The position numbers and the translations under genes were made by a program. From positions 1,488,001 to 1,552,000 of the forward strand of contig NZ_CP043839.1 of assembly GCF_032878955.1 (NCBI RefSeq): a stretch of 64,000 nt of DNA. Reading direction: 5' to 3'. The number at the start of each line of letters is the position of its first letter. Positions within the stretch are counted from its first letter, which is position 1. The stretch is from Butyricimonas paravirosa. GTDB taxonomy: Bacteria; Bacteroidota; Bacteroidia; Bacteroidales; Marinifilaceae. Under the pieces are notes generated by a model. That model made no database searches, had not been told where the DNA came from, and was given only the letters and a program-made list of their open reading frames with translations. Shown here one piece after another: positions 51,239 through 59,377 of the stretch.

Positions 51239-51688
51239 TTATAGGGATTGACGGTTACGGTTCAGGTATTTCTCCTCGTATTCCCGGGTCAGCGCGATGA
51301 TCTGCCTGCTGAGAACCACTAATTCCATCGTGGTTTTCTCCAATTTATACAGTAAGGCAAGCGCACGCTTGTCGCTGAAATTGCTCTTGACAGCCTTTAC
51401 CGTCTGGTTGTAATTGTTGCCTATCGCCTGGAACTGGTGGTAGAAATTGGTCAGCCGGATGTAGTAATCCATCGTTGCCTTGTCGATTTTTACCACCTTG
51501 ATTTCACGTCCGAAAAGCATGGACTTGATGAATTTCGACCGTTGGGAAAATCCCGACTGCTCGAAAAGAAGCTCGAATTTCCCGTTCTCTTCCGAGTTCA
51601 GTTTGATGCCGTAGCGGAAAACGGCGGGATCACTCTTGGGCTTTCTGCCTGCCGTCCTTCTCTTTTTAGGGTTGTTTTCTGTTGCCAT
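51239..51688 (-). CDS. mobA: Mobilisation accessory protein MobA
   Basis: This 149-residue protein is a MobA-type DNA-binding accessory protein of CTnDOT-like elements. It has a basic N-terminus (KKRRTAGRKPKSDPAVFRYG), a ribbon-helix-helix-like part (IKLNSEENGKFELLFEQSGF) and a long C-terminal helical region (YNQTVKAVKSNFSDKRALAL). It should bind near oriT and recruit the relaxase encoded 3 bp downstream. The adjoining hairpin-rich spacer is the natural location of oriT. Confidence 0.9.
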   Translation of the reverse strand: MATENNPKKRRTAGRKPKSDPAVFRYGIKLNSEENGKFELLFEQSGFSQRSKFIKSMLFGREIKVVKIDKATMDYYIRLTNFYHQFQAIGNNYNQTVKAVKSNFSDKRALALLYKLEKTTMELVVLSRQIIALTREYEEKYLNRNRQSL

Positions 51689-51760
51689 ATCACTTGTTTT
51701 TTTGTTGTTCCTGTCTGTCCGTCAGGATTTCCGACTTTGGAGGAAATCCCTCCCGAGCCG

Positions 51761-51838
51761 TCAGGCGAGCGGCAAGTTGTTTTGGGATGCCCGAATTATT
51801 TCGGGCGGCCCAAAACACAACTTGCTATGTTCGCTTGA
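51761..51838. other. Long hairpin, oriT candidate
   Basis: GCAAGTTGT (51772) pairs with ACAACTTGC (51817), TTTGGG with CCCAAA, and CCCGAA with TTCGGG around a 4-nt loop; TCAGGCGAGC and GTTCGCTTGA extend it. Its place 80 bp upstream of mobA and the size of the structure make it the best origin-of-transfer candidate in the window. No nick consensus was recognised. Confidence 0.5.
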
Positions 51839-52064
51839 ACATGAATTTGCCTTTCGTCAAATTATCGGGGCCGGTGAAACTTTCGGGTTTCGCGGGGTAC
51901 ATCCGATGCCTCTGCAAACCATGACGGGACCGGTTGCAAAGTTACCGGTAAGAATCTGTGTGATAAATAGTTAAGTCGGTGTAACAGAATGTCATACGGT
52001 GTCATATATCGGCATCAGGCTCCGATTCCGCACGGGATAGACGATAAAGGCGTTTATTTGCAGC

Positions 52065-52320
52065 ATGAACGGTTGCAGCACACCGGACAACAACGGTTTG
52101 GGGCATGATTGCACGGACGGTTGCATGAAGGCAACCATACAACCGGGCATTATTGGTTGCAACCATATAACCGTGCCACCATGCCACCATGCAATCAACC
52201 ATGTAACCGTGCAATCATTCAAGGGTGTAACCACCCGGACATGCAACCGGCCAGTGATGCACGCAACCGTTCATGCAGCCGGTAAACCATATAAGCAAAC
52301 AGTGATGCAAACAACCAGTA
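52065..52320. repeat. Dense field of GCAACC/GGTTGC short repeats upstream of parA
   Basis: At least a dozen copies of AACC(G/A) or its complement, mostly in the context TGCAACCG or ATGTAACCGTGCA, occur in both orientations over 250 bp. They end 17 bp before the parA start. Iteron-like binding sites for a partition or regulatory protein are likely. Confidence 0.7.
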
Positions 52321-52336
52321 ATAACTTAAAACAATA

Positions 52337-53104
52337 ATGATTATGGACAAGGAAACATTATTTGTTGCACTCAGCAACCAGAAAGGCGGCGTCGGAAAAT
52401 CGGCTTTCACGATTCTGCTCGCCAGTTATTTTCATTACGTGGAAAATCTGAATGTGGCGGTCATCGACTGCGACTCTCCGCAGCACAGCCTCGTACGTAT
52501 GCGGGAGAGGGACAAAAAGGCCATTGACCGGAGCGACCATTATAAGCAGCAGATGATGGCGCAGTGGGAACGCATCAAAAAGAAAGCCTATCCGATTATC
52601 GGTGTCAGGGCGGAGAAAGCGAGGGAAGCCGCCGATGAGCTGGTGAAAAACAGCGAACATCCCATCGACCTGGTTCTGGTCGATCTGCCGGGTACGGTGG
52701 ACGCGCAGGGCGTGTTCCGTACCATTGTCAATATGGATTACGTGATTACCCCGATTACGGCGGACAAGATGGTCATGCAGAGCAGCCTCTCTTTCTCCAC
52801 CACCGTGCTGGACTATATTCGCGACAGACCTGAAATCCCGCTGAAGGACATCCTTTTCTTCTGGAACAAGATAGAACGCAGGGCCAATACCGAGGTGTTC
52901 GACATCTACCGGATGATGATGCAGCGACTGAAGCTGACAGTGTTGGAAACCACTGTTCCCGACACGTGCCGCTACGATAAGGAGCTGTCCGTCAGCAGCA
53001 AGAGTTATTTCCGCTGTACACTGCTGCCGCCTCCGGCCAAATTGCTGAAAGGGAGCGGATTCGTGGAGCTGGCAAACGAACTGAAAGAGAAACTTAAACT
53101 GTAA
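52337..53104 (+). CDS. traA: ParA-type ATPase TraA
   Basis: This 255-residue Walker-type ATPase of the ParA/MinD family is the TraA protein of CTnDOT-like elements. It has the deviant Walker A NQKGGVGKSAFTILLAS (about 14-30), Walker A' NVAVIDCDSPQHSL and Walker B LVLVDLPGTVDA. It may partition the excised circle or position the transfer apparatus. A second start lies two codons in. The upstream repeat field could be its partition site. traB follows after 5 bp. Confidence 0.93.
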   Translation: MIMDKETLFVALSNQKGGVGKSAFTILLASYFHYVENLNVAVIDCDSPQHSLVRMRERDKKAIDRSDHYKQQMMAQWERIKKKAYPIIGVRAEKAREAADELVKNSEHPIDLVLVDLPGTVDAQGVFRTIVNMDYVITPITADKMVMQSSLSFSTTVLDYIRDRPEIPLKDILFFWNKIERRANTEVFDIYRMMMQRLKLTVLETTVPDTCRYDKELSVSSKSYFRCTLLPPPAKLLKGSGFVELANELKEKLKL

Positions 53105-53109
53105 CGCGT

Positions 53110-53550
53110 ATGGCAAAGAAAATAGTCGAGGTGGATGAAGACCTCCTCAAAGGAATGATGACGAGCGATATCCCCCTGTATGGAAGGGATACGGAACGGA
53201 AGGAAACGGAACCTGCACCGAAAAAAGCGGCGACAGCCGAACCGGAAAATATCTCTGACGCTCCGGCGGAAAGAGAGATCTCGGAGCAACCGAAGTCAGT
53301 CAGGAACCGACGAAAAAAGGAAAGCGGTTCGGATTACCGGGAGCTTTTTCTGGTCAATACGCCGAGTCCGAACCGTTCGCAGACCTATATCAACCGGGAT
53401 ATATACGAACGAATCAAACGCTTCCTGCCGCTTATCGCGCCGGAGGTCAGCATCGCCAGTTACATCAGCAATATCCTGGGTGACCACATAGAGCGGCATT
53501 GGGAAGAAATCAATGAAATGTACAGTCGGGAACTTTCTAAACCGTTGTAA
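53110..53550 (+). CDS. traB: Conjugative element protein TraB-like (DUF3408)
   Basis: This 146-residue protein has a charged, low-complexity N-terminal half (KEDLLKGMMTSDIPLY-like, KKAATAEPENISDAPAE) and a C-terminal DUF3408 domain (TYINRDIYERIKRFLPLIAP, YISNILGDHIERHWEEINEM). DUF3408 looks like a ribbon-helix-helix DNA-binding fold. Paired with the ParA-type TraA, it may serve as the DNA-binding partner, perhaps at the upstream repeats; this is inference. Confidence 0.85.
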   Translation: MAKKIVEVDEDLLKGMMTSDIPLYGRDTERKETEPAPKKAATAEPENISDAPAEREISEQPKSVRNRRKKESGSDYRELFLVNTPSPNRSQTYINRDIYERIKRFLPLIAPEVSIASYISNILGDHIERHWEEINEMYSRELSKPL

Positions 53551-53552
53551 CC

Positions 53553-54242
53553 ATGGAAACCTATTTTTATTTCAGTGTCAAGACGGTATGCTGCGGGTAT
53601 CTCTTTTATCGCCTGTGGATTTTTCTGTTCAGGCAGCGGATATACGGCTTGTGGGAGGATATGGTAAAATACCTTCCCAAAAAGAAAGGGAAATCGGCTG
53701 AGCCGGTCACCGCTCCGAAGGTTGATGACAACGAGGTCATCGGCAAGACGAATATCGTCTATCTGGAAGATCCGGAAATCGACTGCAAGGTTCCGGCCCG
53801 TAGCGAGCCGCTTCCTCCGGCGGAGGAGATGGAAGAAGAGGAGGATATTTCCGCGGATGATGTGGAATCCACTTTTACCGGTAACCCTCCGGGCGGATTG
53901 TCCGAAGAAGAGAAAGCGGAACTGATGTCGGATTATGTATCGGAAGTGGACGAGGACTTTTCCACGGGTATGACCTACGAGGACATGATGAATGCCGTCG
54001 GCGTGTTGACGGAGGAAAACCGCAATATGAACGATGAAAAGGTTATCCGTACCGTCAAGTCGATATACGACATCCGGCAGACCGAGATATTCGATTTTTT
54101 CACCACCGAAGTGAGTAACATCGAACTGGTGGAGAGTCTTTTCAAGGAGTGTCTGGACGAATACGGTGAGCCTTTGCCGCAACGGAAAAAGGAAGCACCG
54201 CCGGAATCGGAGGAAAAGTTCGATTGGGATAAATATGTCTGA
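53553..54242 (+). CDS. traD: Conjugal transfer protein TraD-like (DUF4122)
   Basis: This 229-residue protein has a hydrophobic N-terminus (about 1-30, YFSVKTVCCGYLFYRLWIFL) that may anchor it in the membrane. A very acidic stretch follows (PPAEEMEEEEDISADDVEST), then the conserved C-terminal part (GMTYEDMMNAVGVLTEENRN, IFDFFTTEVSNIELVESLFK). Proteins of this sort follow DUF3408 genes in CTnDOT-type transfer regions. Function unknown. It ends just before a strong terminator that separates it from traE. Confidence 0.8.
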   Translation: METYFYFSVKTVCCGYLFYRLWIFLFRQRIYGLWEDMVKYLPKKKGKSAEPVTAPKVDDNEVIGKTNIVYLEDPEIDCKVPARSEPLPPAEEMEEEEDISADDVESTFTGNPPGGLSEEEKAELMSDYVSEVDEDFSTGMTYEDMMNAVGVLTEENRNMNDEKVIRTVKSIYDIRQTEIFDFFTTEVSNIELVESLFKECLDEYGEPLPQRKKEAPPESEEKFDWDKYV

Positions 54243-54265
54243 TACGCAACAATTGGATACAGGTA

Positions 54266-54297
54266 AAATGGCAGAGCAACATCTGCCATTTTTCTTT
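54266..54297 (+). terminator. Intrinsic terminator after traD
   Basis: AAATGGCAGA (54266-54275) pairs perfectly with TCTGCCATTT (54282-54291), loop of 6 nt, followed by TTCTTTTG. It separates the traA-B-D unit from the main traE-O operon. Confidence 0.93.
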
Positions 54298-54363
54298 TGC
54301 CTTGTCGGCAGGTGGATTTTCAGCCTTTCACCTCTCTTTTTCTAATCCTCAAAATCAGCTTCC

Positions 54364-54452
54364 GATGTAACGTGACGACATCCGGTGTAACGCATCGTCA
54401 GCTTTGTAAATCAACGAATTAAAGCCTATATATTCGCTGTCGAAATCAAATT
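54364..54452 (+). promoter_or_regulatory. Upstream regulatory region of the traE-O operon
   Basis: The blocks TGTAACGTGACGACATCCG (54366-54384), a second TGTAACG (54386), TTTGTAAATCA and AAGCCTATATATTCGC (54422-54437) match, in order and orientation relative to the gene, the region upstream of the DUF3945 operon. TATATTCG is a near-consensus -7 box. The TGTAACG repeats about 50 bp upstream would suit an activator such as an Xis/Exc or Rte protein. Confidence 0.7.
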
Positions 54453-54479
54453 TTGTCTCACAATTTAAAGTTTTCGACA

Positions 54480-54776
54480 ATGAAAAAGAGAGTCATTTTT
54501 TCGGCAGCCATGCTGCTTGCGGCAACGGGGGCTTTCGCCCAGGGTAACGGAGTCGGCGGTATCGTCGAGGCGACCAACATGGTCACTTCCTATTTTGATC
54601 CCGCAACCAAACTGATTTATGCAATCGGGGCCGTGGTCGGCTTGATCGGAGGGGTAAAGGTCTATTCAAAATTCTCATCCGGCGACCCCGACACCTCGAA
54701 GACGGCGGCCAGCTGGTTCGGGGCGTGTATTTTCCTGATTGTGGCAGCGACCATCTTACGCTCATTCTTCCTGTAA
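54480..54776 (+). CDS. traE: Conjugal transfer protein TraE (DUF4134)
   Basis: This 98-residue membrane protein starts at 54480 (MKKRVIFSAAMLLAATGAFA), which gives a signal peptide; the earlier in-frame ATG is rejected. Two hydrophobic segments (LIYAIGAVVGLIGGVKVY, WFGACIFLIVAATILRSFFL) follow. It is of the DUF4134/VirB2-like kind and may form pilus or channel subunits. It is the first gene of the main transfer operon. Confidence 0.93.
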   Translation: MKKRVIFSAAMLLAATGAFAQGNGVGGIVEATNMVTSYFDPATKLIYAIGAVVGLIGGVKVYSKFSSGDPDTSKTAASWFGACIFLIVAATILRSFFL

Positions 54777-54777
54777 T

Positions 54778-55110
54778 ATGGCGGAGTATTCTATCAACAA
54801 GGGAATCGGCCGCAGTCCTGAGTTCAAAGGATTGAAGAGTATGTACCTGTTTGTCTTTGCGGGCGGACTGCTCGCCGTGTTCGTGATTTTCGTAGTCATG
54901 TACATGGCCGGAGTGGGACAATGGACCTGCATCGCATTCGGTGTCCTGTCGGCCTTTCTGCTGGTATGGGGCACATTCCACCTCAATGCCAGGTTCGGAG
55001 AGTACGGCCTGATGAAGTTGCAGGCCCGCGGCAGCCATCCCCGGTACATCATCAATCGGAGGGCTTTCTTCCGGTTGTTTTCCCGTAACCATAACACACG
55101 AAGCGTATGA
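54778..55110 (+). CDS. traF: Conjugal transfer protein TraF (DUF4133)
   Basis: This 110-residue protein (MAEYSINKGIGRSPEFKGLK) has two adjacent membrane spans (about 24-67, MYLFVFAGGLLAVFVIFVVM, CIAFGVLSAFLLVWGTFHLN) and a basic tail. It is the DUF4133/VirB3-like partner of the TraG ATPase. Start at 54778 is one base after the traE stop; the end overlaps traG by 4 bp (ATGA). Confidence 0.93.
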   Translation: MAEYSINKGIGRSPEFKGLKSMYLFVFAGGLLAVFVIFVVMYMAGVGQWTCIAFGVLSAFLLVWGTFHLNARFGEYGLMKLQARGSHPRYIINRRAFFRLFSRNHNTRSV

Positions 55111-57623
55111 GAAATGTAATGAAAGCAGCCACGCTGGAAAGCAAGTTTCCGATTCTGGCGGTGGAACACGACTGCATCATCAGCAAGGACGCGGATATTA
55201 CGGTAGCCTATAAGGTGGAACTGCCCGAACTCTTCACGGTGACGCGGAACGAATACGAGGCCATCCACTCGGCATGGGCGAAAGCGGTAAAGGTATTGCC
55301 GAATTACAGCATCGTGCACCGGCAGGACTGGTTCATCGAGGAGAACTACACGCCCGACATCCAAAGGGACGACCTCAGTTTCCTCTCCCGTTCCTTTGAA
55401 AGGCATTTCAATGAGCGGCCGTATTTGAGGCACACAAGCTACCTCTTTCTGACCAAGACGACGAAGGAACGCAGCCGTACCCAAAGCAATTTCACGGCAC
55501 TCACTCGGAATTTCATCATTCCGAAGGAGATGCAGGACAAGGATACGGTGACACGTTTCCTGGAGAGTTGCGACCAGTTCGAGCGCATCATCAACGACAG
55601 CGGCTTTGTCCGTATCACGCGGATGCGGAAAGACGAGATTACCGGGACGGAAAACAGCGCGGGCATCATCGAGAAGTATTTCTCGCTCTCGCAGGAGGAA
55701 ACGACCTGCTTGCAGGACCTCACGCTCGGGGCCGCAGAGATGAAGGTCGGCGACAACTGCCTCTGCCTGCACACCCTGTCCGATACGGACGATTTGCCGG
55801 GCAAGGTGGCGACGGACATGCGCTATGAACGCCTGTCCACCGACCGGAGCGACTGCCGTCTTTCGTTCGCGGCTCCCATCGGGGTACTGCTCACGTGCAA
55901 CCACATCGTGAACCAGTATCTCTTTATCGACGACCCGGCCGAGAACCTGAAGAAGTTCGAGAAGCAGGCGCGCAACATGCACTCGCTGTCACGGTACAGC
56001 CGCAGCAACCAGATCAACCGTGAATGGATTGAGGAATATCTCAATGAGGCGCACAGCCTCGGACTTACCTCCATCCGTGCGCATTGCAACGTGCTGGCAT
56101 GGAGTGACGACCGCAACAGGCTCAAACAGATCAAGAACGATGTGGGAAGCCAGCTTGCGCTGATGGAGTGCAAGCCCCGCCATAACACCGTCGATACCCC
56201 GACCTTGTTCTGGGCGGCCATCCCCGGAAACGCGGGGGATTTCCCTTTCGAGGAGAGTTATTACACTTTCATCGAACAGGCTCTCTGTTTCTTCATCGGC
56301 GAGAGCTGTTCCAGGGATTCGCTTTCCCCGTTCGGTATCCGCATGGTGGATCGTCTGACTGGCAAACCCGTCCATCTCGACATTTCGGATTTGCCGATGC
56401 GCAAAGGCGTGATTACCAACCGCAACAAATTTATTTTAGGGCCGAGCGGCTCCGGCAAGTCGTTCTTTACCAACCACATGGTTAGGCAATACTACGAGCA
56501 GGGAACACACGTCCTGCTGATAGACACCGGAAACTCCTACCAGGGGCTTTGCAACCTGATTCACAACAAGACCGGTGGCGAGGACGGTATCTACTTCACC
56601 TACGAGGAGAACGACCCGATTGCCTTCAATCCCTTCTATGTGGAAGACGGCGTTTTCGACATAGAGAAAAAGGAGAGCATCAAGACGCTTATCCTCACCC
56701 TTTGGAAACGGGATGACGAACCGCCGACACGGGCCGAGGAAGTCGCCCTCTCCAACGCGGTGAATCTCTTTCTGGAGAAGATACGCACGGACGGCAGGCT
56801 GGTTCCCTCGTTCAATACCTTCTATGAGTTTATCCGGGACGAGTATCAGGAGATACTGAAGGAGAAACGGACAAGGGAGAAGGATTTTGATGTCTTCAAT
56901 TTCCTGAATGTCCTCGAACCTTATTATCGCGGCGGGGAGTATGATTTTCTGCTGAACTCAGACAAACAACTGGATTTGCTGGGCAAGCGGTTCATCGTCT
57001 TCGAACTGGATAATATCAAGGACAACAAGGTTTTATTCCCCATTGTAACCATCATCATCATGGAAACCTTTATCAACAAGATGCGCAGGTTGAAAGGTAT
57101 CCGTAAGATGATCCTTTTGGAAGAGGCTTGGAAGGCCATCAGCAAGGAGGGCATGGCGGAATATCTGAAATACCTCTTTAAGACGGTCAGAAAGTTTTTC
57201 GGCGAAGCCGTGGTCGTCACGCAGGAGGTCGAGGACATCATCTCCTCGGACATCGTGAAAGGTACGATCATTAACAACAGCGACTGCAAGATTCTGCTGG
57301 ACCAGCGGAAATATGCCAACAAGTTCGATTCGATACAGTCCCTGCTGGGGCTGACCGACAAGGAACGTGCGCAAATCCTCTCCATCAATATGGCCAACAA
57401 CCCTTCCCGCAGGTACAAAGAGGTCTGGATAGGGCTTGGCAGCTCCCAGTCTGCCGTGTACGCCACAGAAGTATCGCTCGACGAGTATTACTGCTACACC
57501 ACCGAAGAAACGGAAAAGCTGGAACTCATGCGCCTGACCGAGAAACTCGGGGGCAATATCGAGCTTGCCATCAGGCAGCTTGCGGCAAGCAAACGGGAGG
57601 GAAAATCATCATTGACCAACTAA
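55107..57623 (+). CDS. traG: Conjugation ATPase TraG (VirB4-like)
   Basis: This 838-residue motor ATPase of the type IV secretion channel matches the Bacteroidetes TraG/VirB4 type. The N-terminal half (1-400) is the VirB4 domain; Walker A is LGPSGSGKSFFT (about 444-455), Walker B RKMILLEEAWKAISKEG (about 669-685), and the later VVTQEVEDIISSDIVKGTII is a VirB4 motif. It powers assembly and transfer together with the coupling protein. It overlaps traF by 4 bp. Confidence 0.96.
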   Translation: MRNVMKAATLESKFPILAVEHDCIISKDADITVAYKVELPELFTVTRNEYEAIHSAWAKAVKVLPNYSIVHRQDWFIEENYTPDIQRDDLSFLSRSFERHFNERPYLRHTSYLFLTKTTKERSRTQSNFTALTRNFIIPKEMQDKDTVTRFLESCDQFERIINDSGFVRITRMRKDEITGTENSAGIIEKYFSLSQEETTCLQDLTLGAAEMKVGDNCLCLHTLSDTDDLPGKVATDMRYERLSTDRSDCRLSFAAPIGVLLTCNHIVNQYLFIDDPAENLKKFEKQARNMHSLSRYSRSNQINREWIEEYLNEAHSLGLTSIRAHCNVLAWSDDRNRLKQIKNDVGSQLALMECKPRHNTVDTPTLFWAAIPGNAGDFPFEESYYTFIEQALCFFIGESCSRDSLSPFGIRMVDRLTGKPVHLDISDLPMRKGVITNRNKFILGPSGSGKSFFTNHMVRQYYEQGTHVLLIDTGNSYQGLCNLIHNKTGGEDGIYFTYEENDPIAFNPFYVEDGVFDIEKKESIKTLILTLWKRDDEPPTRAEEVALSNAVNLFLEKIRTDGRLVPSFNTFYEFIRDEYQEILKEKRTREKDFDVFNFLNVLEPYYRGGEYDFLLNSDKQLDLLGKRFIVFELDNIKDNKVLFPIVTIIIMETFINKMRRLKGIRKMILLEEAWKAISKEGMAEYLKYLFKTVRKFFGEAVVVTQEVEDIISSDIVKGTIINNSDCKILLDQRKYANKFDSIQSLLGLTDKERAQILSINMANNPSRRYKEVWIGLGSSQSAVYATEVSLDEYYCYTTEETEKLELMRLTEKLGGNIELAIRQLAASKREGKSSLTN

Positions 57624-57635
57624 AGCAATACGGAT

Positions 57636-58652
57636 ATGGGATTAAGGGACTGGGCGCATGAATGGCAATGGCGGGCACGTAACGGAATCGGTTACGAGCA
57701 GTTGAAAGCCATTCGGAAAGATACAATGGAAATGCTGGAAAACAGGGACATAAAAGGACTGAAGGGCCTGCTGGATACCTATGCCGGGTCTTACGATATC
57801 CCCGAAGAAATAGCAATGGGGATAGCGAGGAAGAATTTCATACTTACTCCGGAAGATGCGGCAGACAAGGATATCCTGGCTGCGATGGAAAGCCTGAAAT
57901 CCACTTGGTTCGTGCAGCAGCAAGGCACTCTTGCCTCGCTTCCGGTTGAGGAAGCCGACGGCATACACGGTATGCTTGCCATGCACGTCTTTATGCTCGA
58001 TGCCTATGTGGAACGTCATCCGGGATGCGGCATACCCCGTCCGGAACCGGAAGAGGTGGATGCCGCCCGCCGGATTCTCGACCGGCGGTACGAGGGAAAG
58101 GCAGACTGGCAACTCTGTCAGTTCATTCTTGTCCGGACTTTCCCGTCGGATTATGTCATGTATCGGTACGGACTCGCGGAGGATTTCAACAGGTACTCCA
58201 AACTGAACGAGGAGTGTCTGAAAGCGATTGAAACGGGAGATAAAGACCGGGAAAAGAAATTGATGGAAGCCATCGGAAAGATGGAAACCACCCTTGAACG
58301 CAAGTCTGAAAAGGCTCTGGACAGCATCGAAGGAGCGCGTGTGCCGGATGAGTACCTCAAAGAGTTGGACGATGAACTGAGTAGACTTGCCGGACTTGTA
58401 TGGGACCCGCGCCGGATTGAGGACTGTTACGGCGGCTTCCTGGAAAAACACGGCATCCGTGCGGACAGCCCTGTGCCGGAGCTGGAAAAGCAGATAGAGG
58501 AAGCCTATCGGTCGCTGGACGACAGGATTGTCCGGCTATGCGGCCGGAGTCCTTACGCGGACAACTTGTTCTCCGCCAAGAAAAGACAGACCGAGGCATG
58601 GGAAGTGGACCGGAAACATGCCCCGCATCTGCCCCGGCTGCCACCGAAATAG
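57636..58652 (+). CDS. Unknown protein between traG and traI, 338 aa
   Basis: This gene lies 12 bp after traG. The product is a charged soluble protein with no signal peptide or membrane span. Segments such as LKAIRKDTMEMLENRDIKGL, ARRILDRRYEGKADWQLCQF and LEKQIEEAYRSLDDRIVRLC indicate mostly helices. I do not recognise a family. A short hairpin with a T-run follows it, before traI. It could be a cytoplasmic accessory of the channel, or cargo riding in the transfer operon; CTnDOT has a traH gene in this place, but I cannot show that they are related. Confidence 0.75.
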   Translation: MGLRDWAHEWQWRARNGIGYEQLKAIRKDTMEMLENRDIKGLKGLLDTYAGSYDIPEEIAMGIARKNFILTPEDAADKDILAAMESLKSTWFVQQQGTLASLPVEEADGIHGMLAMHVFMLDAYVERHPGCGIPRPEPEEVDAARRILDRRYEGKADWQLCQFILVRTFPSDYVMYRYGLAEDFNRYSKLNEECLKAIETGDKDREKKLMEAIGKMETTLERKSEKALDSIEGARVPDEYLKELDDELSRLAGLVWDPRRIEDCYGGFLEKHGIRADSPVPELEKQIEEAYRSLDDRIVRLCGRSPYADNLFSAKKRQTEAWEVDRKHAPHLPRLPPK

Positions 58653-58662
58653 CAATCGTCAG

Positions 58663-58683
58663 GCGGGATGAAACCCGCTTTTT
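58663..58683 (+). terminator. Weak intrinsic terminator/attenuator inside the tra operon
   Basis: GCGGG (58663-58667) pairs with CCCGC (58674-58678) and five T residues follow. It would let only part of the transcripts continue to traI-traO. Confidence 0.5.
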
Positions 58684-58726
58684 GAACCGGCAGACAAAGA
58701 GTATCAATCATTAAAAATTCAACAGT

Positions 58727-59356
58727 ATGAGATTAAAGATTTTTATGTTGTGCGTGGGTGCTTTGTTCATCACGCATACCTCCCGGGCACAGTGGGTCGT
58801 CACCGACCCCACGAACCTTGCCCAGGGCATCATCAACGCCACCAAAAACATCGTGCAGACCTCCACGACGGCCACGAACATGGTGAAGAATTTTCAGGAA
58901 ACCGTCAAGATTTACCAGCAGGGAAAAGAGTTCTATGACGGTCTGAAGAAAGTGAAGAATCTGGTCAAGGATGCCCGGAAAGTACAGCAGACCATCCTGA
59001 TGGTCGGGGACATCACGGATATCTACGTGACCAATTTCGAGCGTATGCTCTCCGATCCCTATTTCAGCGCGGAGGAGCTCAGTGCGATAGCGGCGGGCTA
59101 TACGATTCTGCTGGAAGAGTCCGCCAATGTCCTGAACGACCTGAGGACCATCGTCAACGAAAACGGCCTGTCCATGAGTGACAAGGAGCGCATGGAGGTC
59201 ATCGACCTCTGCTACAACCGGGTTTACAGCTACCGGGGACTTGTGCAGTATTACACGAACAAGAATATCGGCGTATCCTACCTGCGTGCGAAAAAGAAGA
59301 GCGACCAGGACCGTATCCTTGCCCTGTACGGCAGTCCGGCAGAACGCTATTGGTAA
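58727..59356 (+). CDS. traI: Conjugal transfer protein TraI (DUF4141)
   Basis: This 209-residue exported protein has a signal peptide (MLCVGALFITHTSRAQW) followed by a helical mature part (ATKNIVQTSTTATNMVKNFQ, NFERMLSDPYFSAEELSAIA), characteristic of DUF4141/TraI and loosely similar to VirB5 adhesin-like proteins. It probably takes part in channel assembly in the periplasm. Its neighbours traJ and traK follow at short gaps. Confidence 0.92.
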   Translation: MRLKIFMLCVGALFITHTSRAQWVVTDPTNLAQGIINATKNIVQTSTTATNMVKNFQETVKIYQQGKEFYDGLKKVKNLVKDARKVQQTILMVGDITDIYVTNFERMLSDPYFSAEELSAIAAGYTILLEESANVLNDLRTIVNENGLSMSDKERMEVIDLCYNRVYSYRGLVQYYTNKNIGVSYLRAKKKSDQDRILALYGSPAERYW

Positions 59357-59377
59357 CCATTCAAAATCATAAGAGTT

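Larger units (their letters stand above)
51689..52336. other. Gene-free region between mobA and parA (oriT/partition candidate)
   Basis: This 648-bp divergent spacer holds a near-perfect long hairpin (51761-51838) and a field of short GCAACC-type repeats (52065-52320). Open frames across the repeat field are biased by the repeats and not supported as genes. Confidence 0.7.

Noticed and set aside
51992..52246. Open frames across the repeat field upstream of traA
   Set aside because: Their peptides (runs of MVAWWHGYMVA type) only mirror the short DNA repeats, and two minus-strand frames cover the same stretch.
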